This document shows positions 7,422 to 15,827 of a DNA stretch of 35,142 bases, piece after piece (the stretch's first letter is position 1; every line of letters begins with the position of its first letter). The stretch lies in the NCBI GenBank assembly GCA_934351925.1, contig CAKRJT010000030.1, positions 1 to 35,142 on the forward strand, written 5' to 3'. Below the pieces are notes generated by a model that was not told the origin of the DNA, ran no database searches, and worked only from the letters and a program-made list of their open reading frames with translations. A program made the translations under genes and the position numbers. Source of the stretch: an uncultured Lachnospiraceae bacterium (lineage in GTDB: Bacteria; Bacillota; Clostridia; Lachnospirales; Lachnospiraceae).

Positions 7422-8966
7422 TTAGAGTCCTGTCTCTTCTATAAGCTTACTATAAATCTGGTTCATAACTGAAATCACCTTCGACGAGAGGTCGTATGCG
7501 TGCTGGAACTTCACCAGATCAATGCCCTCCTCATCCTCATCAACACCTGATATGGAGGTTCTCTGAATCTCAACAGCACTCTTTACATTGCTGTAGTTCG
7601 TGCTGAAGCTTGTCGCCCTCTTGGTATCCACCGCAATCTCTGACACTGACGATGAGAGGAAATCCCAGAAGGTACCGCTCTTGATGGTCGTCTTATCCTT
7701 GAGTGCATACAGGTCATCCGCCATATCGGAATTCTCACCGCCGCGTGACACATCATAAGAAAAAGGAAGGTTTGACAGATCACTTATCATGTCTGCATTC
7801 ACACTGATATTACCCGCTGTCACATAGGAGCCGCTGTCATACTTAGATACAAGCAGTTTCTGTGTGTTAGCCGTTCCGTCAGCAAGCTCGCCCTTGAGAA
7901 TTATGTCGTTGAACTCCTTGGCAAGCGTTGTCACAAAGCGGTTAAACTGTGACTGATAATATGGTATTCCCTTATATGACGGATTTCTGTAAGCGTCTGA
8001 AACCACCTCAAGATACTGCTTGCCGTCCGCATCCGTCTGAACCTTCTCATAAGAGTCGTTACAACCATCTCTCATATCAAAGAGTGCCTTAAGGCTTCCT
8101 CTCCCCGACTCCTCATACGGATTGTATGGATTTCCATTGTCCCACTTTATATCATAAAGACCTTCCGCATCACTGGCATTTCTCTTGTTCGAGTTCTCTC
8201 TTGCCACACACTCGAGGGTACTGTAGGTATATCCCGTAACAAGATTCTGACCATTAAATGTAACCGTGTAATCAGAAACACCGTTTCCTATGTCGCGCTC
8301 ATCTACCTTCACATCCGCGTAGTATGAGAGCTGGTCAACAATGAGGTTTCTCGTATCCCTGAGGTCATTTGCCGTGCCGCCCGATGCCTCTATCGTATTA
8401 ATCTGTTTGTTGAGCGACGCAATCTGCTCTGCCATGGTATTTATTGTCGACACAGATGACTTAATCTCCTCATTGATATCATTCTGTGTATTCTGCATAT
8501 TGGAGGACAGGGTGTTAAAATACTCGCATATACTGGACAGGTAACTTAACATCTGACCGCGCTTTATATCACTGCTCGGGTCGGACTTGAGCGCATCAAT
8601 CGTCTTAAAGAGGTTATTGTACTCTGTTATAAAGCCATCCGTGTTAAACTCGTCGAGGTATGTCTGCACAAGCTCCGAGTACGACTGGAGTGTCTCATAC
8701 TGTCCGCACTGTGAATTGTTATTTCTATATCTCTCATCGTAGTATTCGCTTCTCGCCTGCTCGATATCAATGAGCGAAACACCTGTACCTACCGCGCCGT
8801 AAGGCTTGTACACTCTTATGGCATAGCTTGCCTGCTGCACTGTGGACTGACGTGTGTAGCCCTTCGTATTGATATTTGAAATATTATGCGCCGTGGTATT
8901 GATTGCCGCATTGCTGGCAAACAGCCCCGAAGCTCCTATTGTCATTCCAAAAAAAGTATTAGGCAT
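7422..8966 (-). CDS. flgK: FlgK, hook-filament junction protein (second flgK copy)
   Basis: FlgK (HAP1) is the junction ring next to the hook. The 514-residue product has the rod/hook N-terminal signature LFASNAAINTTAHNISNINT followed by KGYTRQ. It also has a long coiled coil (NDINEEIKSSVSTINTMAEQ, about residues 160-190) and the family C-terminal helix GIDLVKFQHAYDLSSKVISV. The ATG at 8966 has GGAGG seven bases before it; an upstream in-frame ATG is not supported. It lies directly downstream of another, longer FlgK. They differ throughout except for the terminal helices, so this is not a recent tandem duplication. Confidence 0.9.
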   Translation of the reverse strand: MPNTFFGMTIGASGLFASNAAINTTAHNISNINTKGYTRQSTVQQASYAIRVYKPYGAVGTGVSLIDIEQARSEYYDERYRNNNSQCGQYETLQSYSELVQTYLDEFNTDGFITEYNNLFKTIDALKSDPSSDIKRGQMLSYLSSICEYFNTLSSNMQNTQNDINEEIKSSVSTINTMAEQIASLNKQINTIEASGGTANDLRDTRNLIVDQLSYYADVKVDERDIGNGVSDYTVTFNGQNLVTGYTYSTLECVARENSNKRNASDAEGLYDIKWDNGNPYNPYEESGRGSLKALFDMRDGCNDSYEKVQTDADGKQYLEVVSDAYRNPSYKGIPYYQSQFNRFVTTLAKEFNDIILKGELADGTANTQKLLVSKYDSGSYVTAGNISVNADMISDLSNLPFSYDVSRGGENSDMADDLYALKDKTTIKSGTFWDFLSSSVSEIAVDTKRATSFSTNYSNVKSAVEIQRTSISGVDEDEEGIDLVKFQHAYDLSSKVISVMNQIYSKLIEETGL

Positions 8967-8989
8967 CTTACTGCCTCCTTCCATCCTGC

Positions 8990-10759
8990 TTAAATCATCT
9001 GAATAACCGTATCCATCATCGTCGTAATCACGTTGATATATCTCGAAGCCGCATTGTACGCCTGCTGGTAACGTATCATGTTGGTCAGCTCCTCATCTGA
9101 GGAAACACCCATTATCTGCTGCCTGCCGTCATCAATGCCATCGCTTAAGCCCTGCTGATTATCCGTCATGCTCTCGTACACTCTGCCCTCGCTTCCGACA
9201 TCGTCCACAAGTGCCTCATAAAACTGTTCAAAAGTAAGGCTCTCACTGCCGTCCCTGTAGAACATGCTCTTCTGCGAGAAAAGTGCCGTCAGCTCCTTTG
9301 CCCTGTCGTAATCGACCTTGCCATCAGCCTGCGCCAAAGGTATGTATGAGAAATCTGAGAGCACGGTCGGGTTAATCTCCAGGTTACTTATACTGTACTT
9401 CGAGTCAAGACCGAGTTCACTCACTGTATTGTACAGATAGTAGGTCTCGCCGTCCGTTCCCGTAACCTTCTTATACCTGTCAGTGTATTTTCTTGAAAAC
9501 AGTTCCGTTCCCGGTGTCCTGTCATTGTCCTGACCGTAATCAGTCTTATCCATATCGAGTATCTTTCCGGTGTAGGTCACTGTCTTGCCGTCATCGTCAA
9601 TATATGTCACCGTCGCATCTTTCATAGGACTCAGCACATTGTTAATCTGCTCCACGATGCCGTTGACCATCTTGTCGAAGTTGGCAATGCTTCTTGCCAT
9701 AACCGAATAATCCTTACAGCTTATGAAGCTCTGATAATCTCTATACGCTGTATAGGCTGCAACAGCCGCGTTATATTCTTCATCGCTTCCATAATCCGCC
9801 CTGTCAGGTTTATCTGTCACAATCTTATCAGGCTGAGTCATATTCGCATAGGTAGGTGATATCGTTCCTCTTGCAGCTAACAATCCCTTGAGTGAACCTA
9901 TGTCCGTGTTCTTGGATGTCGACATGGTAAGCTCCATGTTATACAGAGGGTGATCCTGCATCTCCTTCCATACAGGAATGTAGAAATCCGTTCCCTCTAA
10001 CTTATTCAGTCCAAGATGTGACACACTGAGATTATCGCAGAAGAAACTGCCCTCCACCATAACTGTCACTACATTGTTCGCATCCTCGCTATAATCTATC
10101 TTAACATAGCTTGAGAGCTCATCAAGGAGGTTGTCCCTCTCATCCCTCAATGTCATCGCAGTCTCCACTCCACTCTCAATCATGGATATCTGACCGTTGA
10201 GATACTGTATTCTGTCACCGATCTCATTAATCCGCTCAGTTATCTTCGAAATCTCAGTGTTAAGGCTGTCCTGATAACTCACAAGCCCCTTGTACACTGA
10301 CTGTGAACGATCCAAGAAGCTTATCGCGCTCTGCACAAGTGCCGCTCTCGCCGTATTGTCATCAGGTGTCTTGGCAAGCTCGTTGATGGCTGAGAGAAGG
10401 TCTGATACCGAGTTCTGATATGATATTCCATTGAGCTCGCCTAACTGTGTCTGTATCTCATCGGTTGCATTGGTCAGCTTATCGTAGAAGCCGTAGCGTC
10501 CGTTCTCTCTTCTGTATGCCTCATCTAAGAGAATATCTCTCACATGTGCAACCTGCTGTATGGTGACACCATTTCCTCTCTGAAGAGTGTTCGTCGCAAA
10601 TCTGCTTAAAACATTATACTGTGTATCTCCAAAGACAACCTGCTGCCTTACATATCCTTTTGTATTGACATTCGCCATATTATTGGCTGTCGTGTTGAGC
10701 GCGTTGGAGCTGTTGACCAAGCCCGACAGACCTATATACAAAGCAGACATATTTGCCAT
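8990..10759 (-). CDS. flgK: FlgK, hook-associated protein (first, longer flgK copy)
   Basis: A 589-residue FlgK-family protein. The N-terminal signature is YIGLSGLVNSSNALNTTANN followed by MANVNTKGYVRQ, and the C-terminal helix is ELTNMIRYQQAYNAASRYIN. The central region is longer than in the neighbouring FlgK. The start is set at MANMSALYIGL because GGAG lies six bases before that ATG. A GC-rich hairpin and a repeat array sit immediately upstream, separating it from flgN. Two FlgK-type proteins in series suggest either two junction layers or specialisation to the two flagellins; the sequence cannot decide. Confidence 0.9.
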   Translation of the reverse strand: MANMSALYIGLSGLVNSSNALNTTANNMANVNTKGYVRQQVVFGDTQYNVLSRFATNTLQRGNGVTIQQVAHVRDILLDEAYRRENGRYGFYDKLTNATDEIQTQLGELNGISYQNSVSDLLSAINELAKTPDDNTARAALVQSAISFLDRSQSVYKGLVSYQDSLNTEISKITERINEIGDRIQYLNGQISMIESGVETAMTLRDERDNLLDELSSYVKIDYSEDANNVVTVMVEGSFFCDNLSVSHLGLNKLEGTDFYIPVWKEMQDHPLYNMELTMSTSKNTDIGSLKGLLAARGTISPTYANMTQPDKIVTDKPDRADYGSDEEYNAAVAAYTAYRDYQSFISCKDYSVMARSIANFDKMVNGIVEQINNVLSPMKDATVTYIDDDGKTVTYTGKILDMDKTDYGQDNDRTPGTELFSRKYTDRYKKVTGTDGETYYLYNTVSELGLDSKYSISNLEINPTVLSDFSYIPLAQADGKVDYDRAKELTALFSQKSMFYRDGSESLTFEQFYEALVDDVGSEGRVYESMTDNQQGLSDGIDDGRQQIMGVSSDEELTNMIRYQQAYNAASRYINVITTMMDTVIQMI

Positions 10760-10953
10760 ATTAATCTCCATTCCGCCGCCAAGCGGCGGCACAAATAGTA
10801 ATGAAAAACGTGTGAAACACGTTTTTCTTGTGTGAAATAGTAATACATCTTAGACAATGTTTTTTATTGTCTTAGATGTATTTTTCACACTATTCCTCAT
10901 TTCCAAGCATTTTATCACGAGGAGGCGTATTTTTCACACTATTCCTCCAACAA
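10760..10953 (-). repeat. Repeat array with RBS, GTG mini-ORFs and hairpins (flgN-flgK gap)
   Basis: On the minus strand, directly after the flgN stop, GAGGAATAGTGTGAAAAATA occurs twice (start codons at 10937 and 10888). Each copy is an AGGAGG/GAGG-type ribosome site, a GTG start and codons for MKNT. The first mini-ORF (10890-10937, 15 residues) ends in a TAG two bases before the second GTG. The second (10850-10888) encodes 12 residues inside a long hairpin whose arms share AATACATCT and AGATGTATT. A further hairpin (GAAAAACGTG/CACGTTTTTC) follows, then CCGCCGC-TTG-GCGGCGG (10773-10789) just before the flgK ribosome site. The same architecture precedes trkA. Confidence 0.8.
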
Positions 10954-11469
10954 TTACTGTTTTTTATCAAATTTTGTCTCAGGGAGTGCATAATTATTGC
11001 TTATGTATGCATCTCTTCCATAATTATTCGTCTCGGGCCCTCTTCTCATGCTCTGCACAAGGTTCATCTCAAACTGAAGCATCTCCATCGACTGGTCGAG
11101 GAGTGCTCTGTTGCGGTCATTCACATCAACCATTCTCTTCATAGTCAAAGAAAGCCTGTCATGAATTGAAATAAGCGCATCCCTCTCCTTCTCCTGTGAG
11201 CTAAGAAGCTCAATCAATCTGGTGAGAGTCAAAGTCTTAACATCCTTGTTAAGAACATCCGCGATATCGTTCGATACCTCGGTTCTCTTCTTCTCGAGCG
11301 CTATGATTCTTTCCATCACAAGCTGTTCCTTCTCTACCATCCTTGAAAGCCCGTTCACATCATTCCGGATAATAATACCCGTCTTCTCCAAACCGAGCTC
11401 TAAAAGACCCTCATATTCCGTATTCTCTTTTTCCAAAGTATCTATTAATACATCAATCAGACTGGCCAC
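10954..11469 (-). CDS. flgN: FlgN-type export chaperone
   Basis: FlgN chaperones the junction proteins FlgK and FlgL to the export gate. The 171-residue protein is predicted all-helical, with long coiled-coil segments (EYEGLLELGLEKTGIIIRND; QEKERDALISIHDRLSLTMK). It ends in a disordered Asn-rich tail. Its place directly after flgM and before flgK/flgL is the conserved position. The start is a GTG at 11469; GGAGGG lies about 14 bases upstream and overlaps the end of flgM, longer than usual. No better start was found because an in-frame TAA precedes it. Confidence 0.85.
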   Translation of the reverse strand: MASLIDVLIDTLEKENTEYEGLLELGLEKTGIIIRNDVNGLSRMVEKEQLVMERIIALEKKRTEVSNDIADVLNKDVKTLTLTRLIELLSSQEKERDALISIHDRLSLTMKRMVDVNDRNRALLDQSMEMLQFEMNLVQSMRRGPETNNYGRDAYISNNYALPETKFDKKQ

Positions 11470-11487
11470 TTATCCGGTCACACCCTC

Positions 11488-11769
11488 CTAGAACTCTATC
11501 GTCTTATATTTCTCCAACAGCTTAGCTGCGAGCTTATTCGCTGATACATCATACTTACCCGCCTCATACTGCTCTTTGACCGCTGCGATTCTGTCCTCCC
11601 TGACGTCATCTGCCTGTGCAACCGCAGCCTTAGCCACCTGATAATCTCTTCCCTGCTGCGAAATCTCAAGCTTATCTTCTGTCGCGGAGGTCTTGGCAGT
11701 TCTCTTCGTCTGTGACTTTCCCGCTGCCGCATATACCATGCTAACCTGATTATAGGCATCTATACGCAT
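11488..11769 (-). CDS. flgM: FlgM, anti-sigma-28 factor
   Basis: FlgM holds sigma-28 inactive until it is exported through the completed hook. The 93-residue product starts MRIDAYNQVSMVYAAAGKS and has the conserved C-terminal helical part EDKLEISQQGRDYQVAKAAV, then DVREDRIAAVKEQYEAGKY and DVSANKLAAKLLEKY, typical of Gram-positive FlgM. The ATG at 11769 follows AGGGTGG. A sigma-28-type promoter precedes it, giving the usual autoregulatory loop. No sigma-28 gene is in the window. Confidence 0.93.
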   Translation of the reverse strand: MRIDAYNQVSMVYAAAGKSQTKRTAKTSATEDKLEISQQGRDYQVAKAAVAQADDVREDRIAAVKEQYEAGKYDVSANKLAAKLLEKYKTIEF

Positions 11770-11814
11770 ATTAACCACCCTTTCTAACTCAAAAAAATCT
11801 ATGTTCTGTAATAT

Positions 11815-11841
11815 GTATCGGTATACAGAAAAAAAAACTTA
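11815..11841 (-). promoter_or_regulatory. Sigma-28 promoter of flgM operon
   Basis: TAAG at 11838-11841, 15 bases, then ACCGATAC at 11815-11822 on the minus strand. The -35 element is the end of the 3' arm of the upstream terminator, and the T-run forms most of the spacer. Terminator and promoter are thus physically merged. Confidence 0.7.
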
Positions 11842-11875
11842 GAGGAAAATGAAAATATTTCAAAATCCTCTAAGT
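11829..11875 (-). terminator. Intrinsic terminator after the YvyF-like gene
   Basis: Perfect 10-bp arms ACTTAGAGGA/TCCTCTAAGT (11866-11875 and 11837-11846), with further pairing inside, are followed on the minus strand by nine T. This separates the recD2-comF-yvyF transcript from flgM. Confidence 0.9.
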
Positions 11876-11947
11876 CCAGTCAATTCAAATGCCCACTCAC
11901 GAAAAGACATATATTCTGTCTTATGTGTCCTGCCATACTGTATGTAT

Positions 11948-12352
11948 CTACAAAAATCTCATCTTATTTTCCTTAGCTTCCTTCTTGATAACCGGTTCAA
12001 TCTTCTTAGGCTGCTCATAGAGTTCCGAAAAATCAGATGCCATGCTCGACTTGCAGTTCTCGCAGAACCTTCCCGAACGTATCATCTTTCCGCACTTCTC
12101 GCAGGCGATGCCAACAGGTGAGTCGTCGGCAAACGCAAGTCTCTCCTCACGAATCCACTTCTCAATCTGCTTGACGCTGACATCCGCAGCTTCTGCAACC
12201 TCATGGATGCTGGCAGAAGTGTTCTCCCTTATGTACTTCTTGGCAACCTGAAACTTCTCCTCAAGCTCTTCCTGACATGCAGGACACAAAAAACTTCCTC
12301 CCTGAATATAGCTGAATAACCTTCCACATCCTCTGCAATTTCTGACTTCCAT
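11948..12352 (-). CDS. YvyF-like flagellar operon protein (zinc ribbon plus helix-turn-helix)
   Basis: A 134-residue protein of the family encoded between comFC and flgM in Bacillus and Clostridia. An N-terminal Cys pair (NCRGCGRLF) and CPAC form a zinc-binding site. A central winged or HTH-like helix pair (SIHEVAEAADVSVKQIEKWI, about residues 50-70) is followed by a second CEKCGK...CENC zinc knuckle (about residues 86-104). The tail is basic. GGAGG lies nine bases before the ATG at 12352. The role is not established; position suggests regulation of late flagellar genes. It overlaps nothing and ends before a strong terminator. Confidence 0.85.
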   Translation of the reverse strand: MEVRNCRGCGRLFSYIQGGSFLCPACQEELEEKFQVAKKYIRENTSASIHEVAEAADVSVKQIEKWIREERLAFADDSPVGIACEKCGKMIRSGRFCENCKSSMASDFSELYEQPKKIEPVIKKEAKENKMRFL

Positions 12353-12396
12353 CCAAATACACCTCCATCTTACGATACCATTGATTAACGTATATA

Positions 12397-13110
12397 TCAG
12401 AAACCTCTCCCCACACATACCGAAGCAAAATATATATCCACCTTATTTCGTTCGTTAAGTGCCCGCGCGCATGCATCAAGCGTTGCCCCTGTAGTATATA
12501 TATCATCTACCAATAATATCCTCTTATATTTTACTATATCCGGTGTTACATGAAAAGCATTTTTTATATTTTTTGCTCTTTCTTTGTCCCCCAGCGCCTT
12601 TTGCGGCAAAGTATTCTTCGTTCTCTGTATAAGCTGTTCGTCAACCGGAATGTCAAGCAGCGCCCCAAGCCTATGAGCTATAAGCGCAGCCTGATTGTAG
12701 CCCCTTTTTCTGTAACGCTTCTTATGAAGCGGGACAGGCACAATCACATCGGGTCTCCAGCCCGCCATAATCCTTCCCCTGAGCCTGTACAGCATGTCCG
12801 CGTAAAAGTACGCATACTCCCGCTGTCCCTCATACTTAAATCTGTACATCGACTGTTTGATTTCCTTAGTGTACGAGAAGGCGGCAACGCCTCTTATGAA
12901 CTCATGCCGCTTACTGTCACAGTCAGAGCATACCTCCTGTGTGTCGTCGTCGAGCTGCTTGCCGCACACCATGCAGAAGGGCGATACAATATAACGTAAG
13001 CCCTGCATACATTCCGTACACGCCCCGCCCCGTTCCTCCACAACAGCCTCACATATCGGGCATCTGTAGGGATAGAGCAGCTTAACTGCACTCCTTAATC
13101 CTCTGTGCAA
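12397..13110 (-). CDS. comF: ComF family phosphoribosyltransferase-like protein
   Basis: ComF-family proteins (ComFC/GntX) have a zinc-ribbon N-terminus and a phosphoribosyltransferase fold. They are needed for DNA uptake in competent species and are widespread in non-competent ones. Visible are YRCPICEAVV, CTEC, CMVCGK and CSDCD cysteine pairs (first 75 residues), the VPLHKKRYRKRGYNQAALIA segment and the PRPP-loop motif ILLVDDIYTTGATLDACA. The start is uncertain. The frame stays open well into recD2. A TTG at 13110 (29-base overlap) gives a family-like N-terminus; an ATG at 13155 would overlap recD2 by 74 bases. Cotranscribed with recD2. Confidence 0.88.
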   Translation of the reverse strand: MHRGLRSAVKLLYPYRCPICEAVVEERGGACTECMQGLRYIVSPFCMVCGKQLDDDTQEVCSDCDSKRHEFIRGVAAFSYTKEIKQSMYRFKYEGQREYAYFYADMLYRLRGRIMAGWRPDVIVPVPLHKKRYRKRGYNQAALIAHRLGALLDIPVDEQLIQRTKNTLPQKALGDKERAKNIKNAFHVTPDIVKYKRILLVDDIYTTGATLDACARALNERNKVDIYFASVCVGRGF

Positions 13111-15331
13111 GAGTTGAATAGCGCTTCTGCTCGTTGGTATTGTCAACCATGTCATAGAACACCTCTTCCGTTCCGACGATACAAACACATTTTCTGGCTC
13201 TTGTCACAGCCGTATAGAGTATATTGCGGTTCATAAGCATACGCGGCCCTGACAGAAGCGGTATCACCACCGCCGGGTACTCGCTTCCCTGAGCCTTGTG
13301 CACCGTCACTGCGTAGGCGAGTTCGAGCTCATCAAGCTGCTTGAAGGGATACTCTACATATCTGTCGTCCTCGAACCTGACCGTAACCTTCTCCGTGTAA
13401 AAATTAATATTGTCTATGACACCCATATCGCCATTGAACACCCCCATGCCATGGTCGGTAGGTATGCCGTTCTTTCCGCGGGTCTCCCACTCAAGCTGAT
13501 AATTATTCTTAATCTGCATCACCTTGTCGCCCTCGCGGAACAATGCGCCCGCGCTCTCCTTCTCCTGCTTTGAGGAGTCCTTGGGATTCAGGTACTCCTG
13601 CAAAACGGAATTGAGCTTCTCAACTCCAAGCAGACCCTTCCTCGTCGGCGTGAGCACCTGTATGTCAAATATTCTGGCATCTACATACTTAGGAAGCTTC
13701 TGTGACACGAGCGTTATCATGGCCCCTATCACATTGTTGGCCTCTTCCCTCTTTATAAATATGAAATCCTTGCTCGTCGGCCCTATCTTAAAACGCTCAC
13801 CGTCGTTAATCTTGTGGGCGTTCACTATGATATCGCTCTCTTTTGCCTGTCTGAAAATCTTGGTGAGCTTCACAACCGTGAATTTCTCCGAGTCGATGAT
13901 GTCCCTTAAGACATTTCCCGGACCGACGGAAGGGAGCTGGTTAACATCACCCACGAGAATGAGTCTCGTGCCTGCCGTCACTGCCTTTAGAAGGCTGTTC
14001 ATAAGAAAAATATCCACCATCGACATCTCATCAATTATTATGACATCGGCATCTATAGGATTTTCCTCATTTCTCATAAAGCTTGCGGTCGTCCTGCCCT
14101 CATCCGGTGCTCCCGACAGCTCCAACATTCTGTGGATAGTCTGCGCTTCACAGCCCGTGGCTTCAGCCATCCGCTTCGCCGCGCGCCCGGTAGGAGCCGC
14201 GAGGCGTATCTCCTTACCCTCCCCTTCAAAATACCTGATGATGGTATTTATCGTGGTTGTCTTACCTGTTCCAGGTCCTCCGGTGATTACAAGGAGTCCC
14301 GACGACACTGCCCGCATGACCGCATTTCTCTGCATATCATCGAGTTCAATCTTCTCAGACTTCTCTATGCGGTGTATCCTTTCAAGCACACCCTTCTCAT
14401 CGACCTCTGCCCTTACATCAAGCGCCTTGAGCGCATATGCGACAGCCATCTCCATATAATAATAGGATGCACCATATACTATGCGCTGTGGTGTATCCTG
14501 TTGTGTATTCTCATCGCTATTTTCTTTTAGCTCCTTGACAACAACCTTCTTGTCAATAGAAAGCTCGACAAGCTGCCTGTCAACATCATCAAGCCGTGCA
14601 TCAAGAAGTACTGCAAGCTGTTCGACAAGCTCCTCATAAGGCAGATATATATGCCCGTTGCCTGCCGCCTGAAGAAGCGTGTACATAATCCCGCTCTTAA
14701 TCCGGAAATCCGAGTCGGCAGCTATCCCCGCCTTTCTCGCTATCTCATCCGCAATCTTGAAGCCTACGCCCGTAATGTCATCGGCAAGTCTGTAAGGATT
14801 TTCCCTGAGTATCGTGTACACCGATGCACCGTACTGATTATAAATCTTCACGGCAAGTGCCATCGAGATACCGTAATCCTGAAGGAACATCATCGCATTT
14901 CTCATATCCCTCTTGGCAGTGACGTTATCCGATATCTCAGCCGCCATCCTCCGGCTTATTCCCTTTATCTCAGCAAGCCGCTCCGGCTCCTCCTCTATAA
15001 TTCGAAGTGTGTCCGCCTTAAATCTTCGGACTATCCGCGACGCAAGAGCCGCTCCTATTCCCTTCACAGCTCCCGATGCGAGATACCGCTCCACTGACTT
15101 CTCATCCTCAGGAGGAATGTCCTCACAGGTCTCTATTCTTAGCTGCTGCCCGTAGACTGCATGCTCCGAATATTCACCCGTGACCTCGACAAACTCGCCC
15201 TCCGTGATATAGGGAACCGCTCCCACACAGGTGAGGTCATCGTCCTCATCAAGACTGAGTTCAAATACGGTGTAGCCATTGTCCTCGTTGCGGTATACAA
15301 TTTTGTTGACGTATCCCTTAAAACGCTCCAT
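13082..15331 (-). CDS. recD2: RecD2-type superfamily 1 DNA helicase
   Basis: RecD2 is a 5'-3' helicase of bacteria lacking RecBC, acting in repair and fork maintenance. At 749 residues it has the usual length. The N-terminal OB-like part (MERFKGYVNKIVYRNEDNGY) is followed by helix-hairpin-helix segments (AVKGIGAALASRIV; ITGVGFKIADEIA). The helicase core has Walker A GGPGTGKTTT near residue 350, Walker B IIIDEMSMVD near 430, GDVNQLPSVGPG, and late motifs AVTVHKAQGSEY (about 671) and TAVTRARK (about 706). It replaces the ComFA helicase found beside comFC in B. subtilis. Confidence 0.95.
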   Translation of the reverse strand: MERFKGYVNKIVYRNEDNGYTVFELSLDEDDDLTCVGAVPYITEGEFVEVTGEYSEHAVYGQQLRIETCEDIPPEDEKSVERYLASGAVKGIGAALASRIVRRFKADTLRIIEEEPERLAEIKGISRRMAAEISDNVTAKRDMRNAMMFLQDYGISMALAVKIYNQYGASVYTILRENPYRLADDITGVGFKIADEIARKAGIAADSDFRIKSGIMYTLLQAAGNGHIYLPYEELVEQLAVLLDARLDDVDRQLVELSIDKKVVVKELKENSDENTQQDTPQRIVYGASYYYMEMAVAYALKALDVRAEVDEKGVLERIHRIEKSEKIELDDMQRNAVMRAVSSGLLVITGGPGTGKTTTINTIIRYFEGEGKEIRLAAPTGRAAKRMAEATGCEAQTIHRMLELSGAPDEGRTTASFMRNEENPIDADVIIIDEMSMVDIFLMNSLLKAVTAGTRLILVGDVNQLPSVGPGNVLRDIIDSEKFTVVKLTKIFRQAKESDIIVNAHKINDGERFKIGPTSKDFIFIKREEANNVIGAMITLVSQKLPKYVDARIFDIQVLTPTRKGLLGVEKLNSVLQEYLNPKDSSKQEKESAGALFREGDKVMQIKNNYQLEWETRGKNGIPTDHGMGVFNGDMGVIDNINFYTEKVTVRFEDDRYVEYPFKQLDELELAYAVTVHKAQGSEYPAVVIPLLSGPRMLMNRNILYTAVTRARKCVCIVGTEEVFYDMVDNTNEQKRYSTLAQRIKECS

Positions 15332-15419
15332 ATATCTTCTCTTTTACAAGTTATGCATCTGCCGTCCCGTAAAGCACCTGACATTTATATGTCCGTTCTG
15401 CTCCCGCAGCAAAAGCCGC

Positions 15420-15776
15420 TTAATCATTGCTGTAATTTCTCTTCATCTGCTCATAGAGCATCTGTGCTATGCCAAGTCCATCTCCGCCGTTGGACTCACT
15501 GGAAAGGCTGGCATATTCCTGAATAAGCGTGTCCTTGAACATGGATACATATGAGGTTGAGGAGCTGCTGTCCTCGCTCTCCGGCACCATCTTCTCCATG
15601 GTCTTAAACACCTGCTCGGTAAAGTATGCCTCGAACTCCCTGCACACCTCCATCATCTCATCGTCTGTAGCCGATGAATAGTCGGAGCTTAGCTTGTCCT
15701 TCATCTTATCTGCGGACACGTTACTCTTCGTATATGTATCATAATATGAGCTCACGCCCGATAACAAATCACTCAT
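15420..15776 (-). CDS. FlgJ N-terminal-type rod-binding protein
   Basis: A 118-residue protein matching only the rod-capping domain of FlgJ, without the muramidase domain. The core is CREFEAYFTEQVFKTMEKMV, then a Ser-rich linker and FKDTLIQEYASL...GLGIAQMLYEQMKRNY, the family pattern. It should guide polymerisation of rod proteins in the envelope. GGGAGG lies upstream of the ATG. It directly follows flgG in the flgF-flgG transcript. Confidence 0.88.
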   Translation of the reverse strand: MSDLLSGVSSYYDTYTKSNVSADKMKDKLSSDYSSATDDEMMEVCREFEAYFTEQVFKTMEKMVPESEDSSSSTSYVSMFKDTLIQEYASLSSESNGGDGLGIAQMLYEQMKRNYSND

Positions 15777-15827
15777 AATGACCTCCCTTTCTTTCAGCGC
15801 AAACGCAAAAACCCACGCCTGTGCTTA

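Noticed and set aside
13524..14459. 311-codon plus-strand open frame inside recD2
   Set aside because: Antisense shadow of a well-conserved helicase gene; Ser-rich and without motifs or ribosome site.
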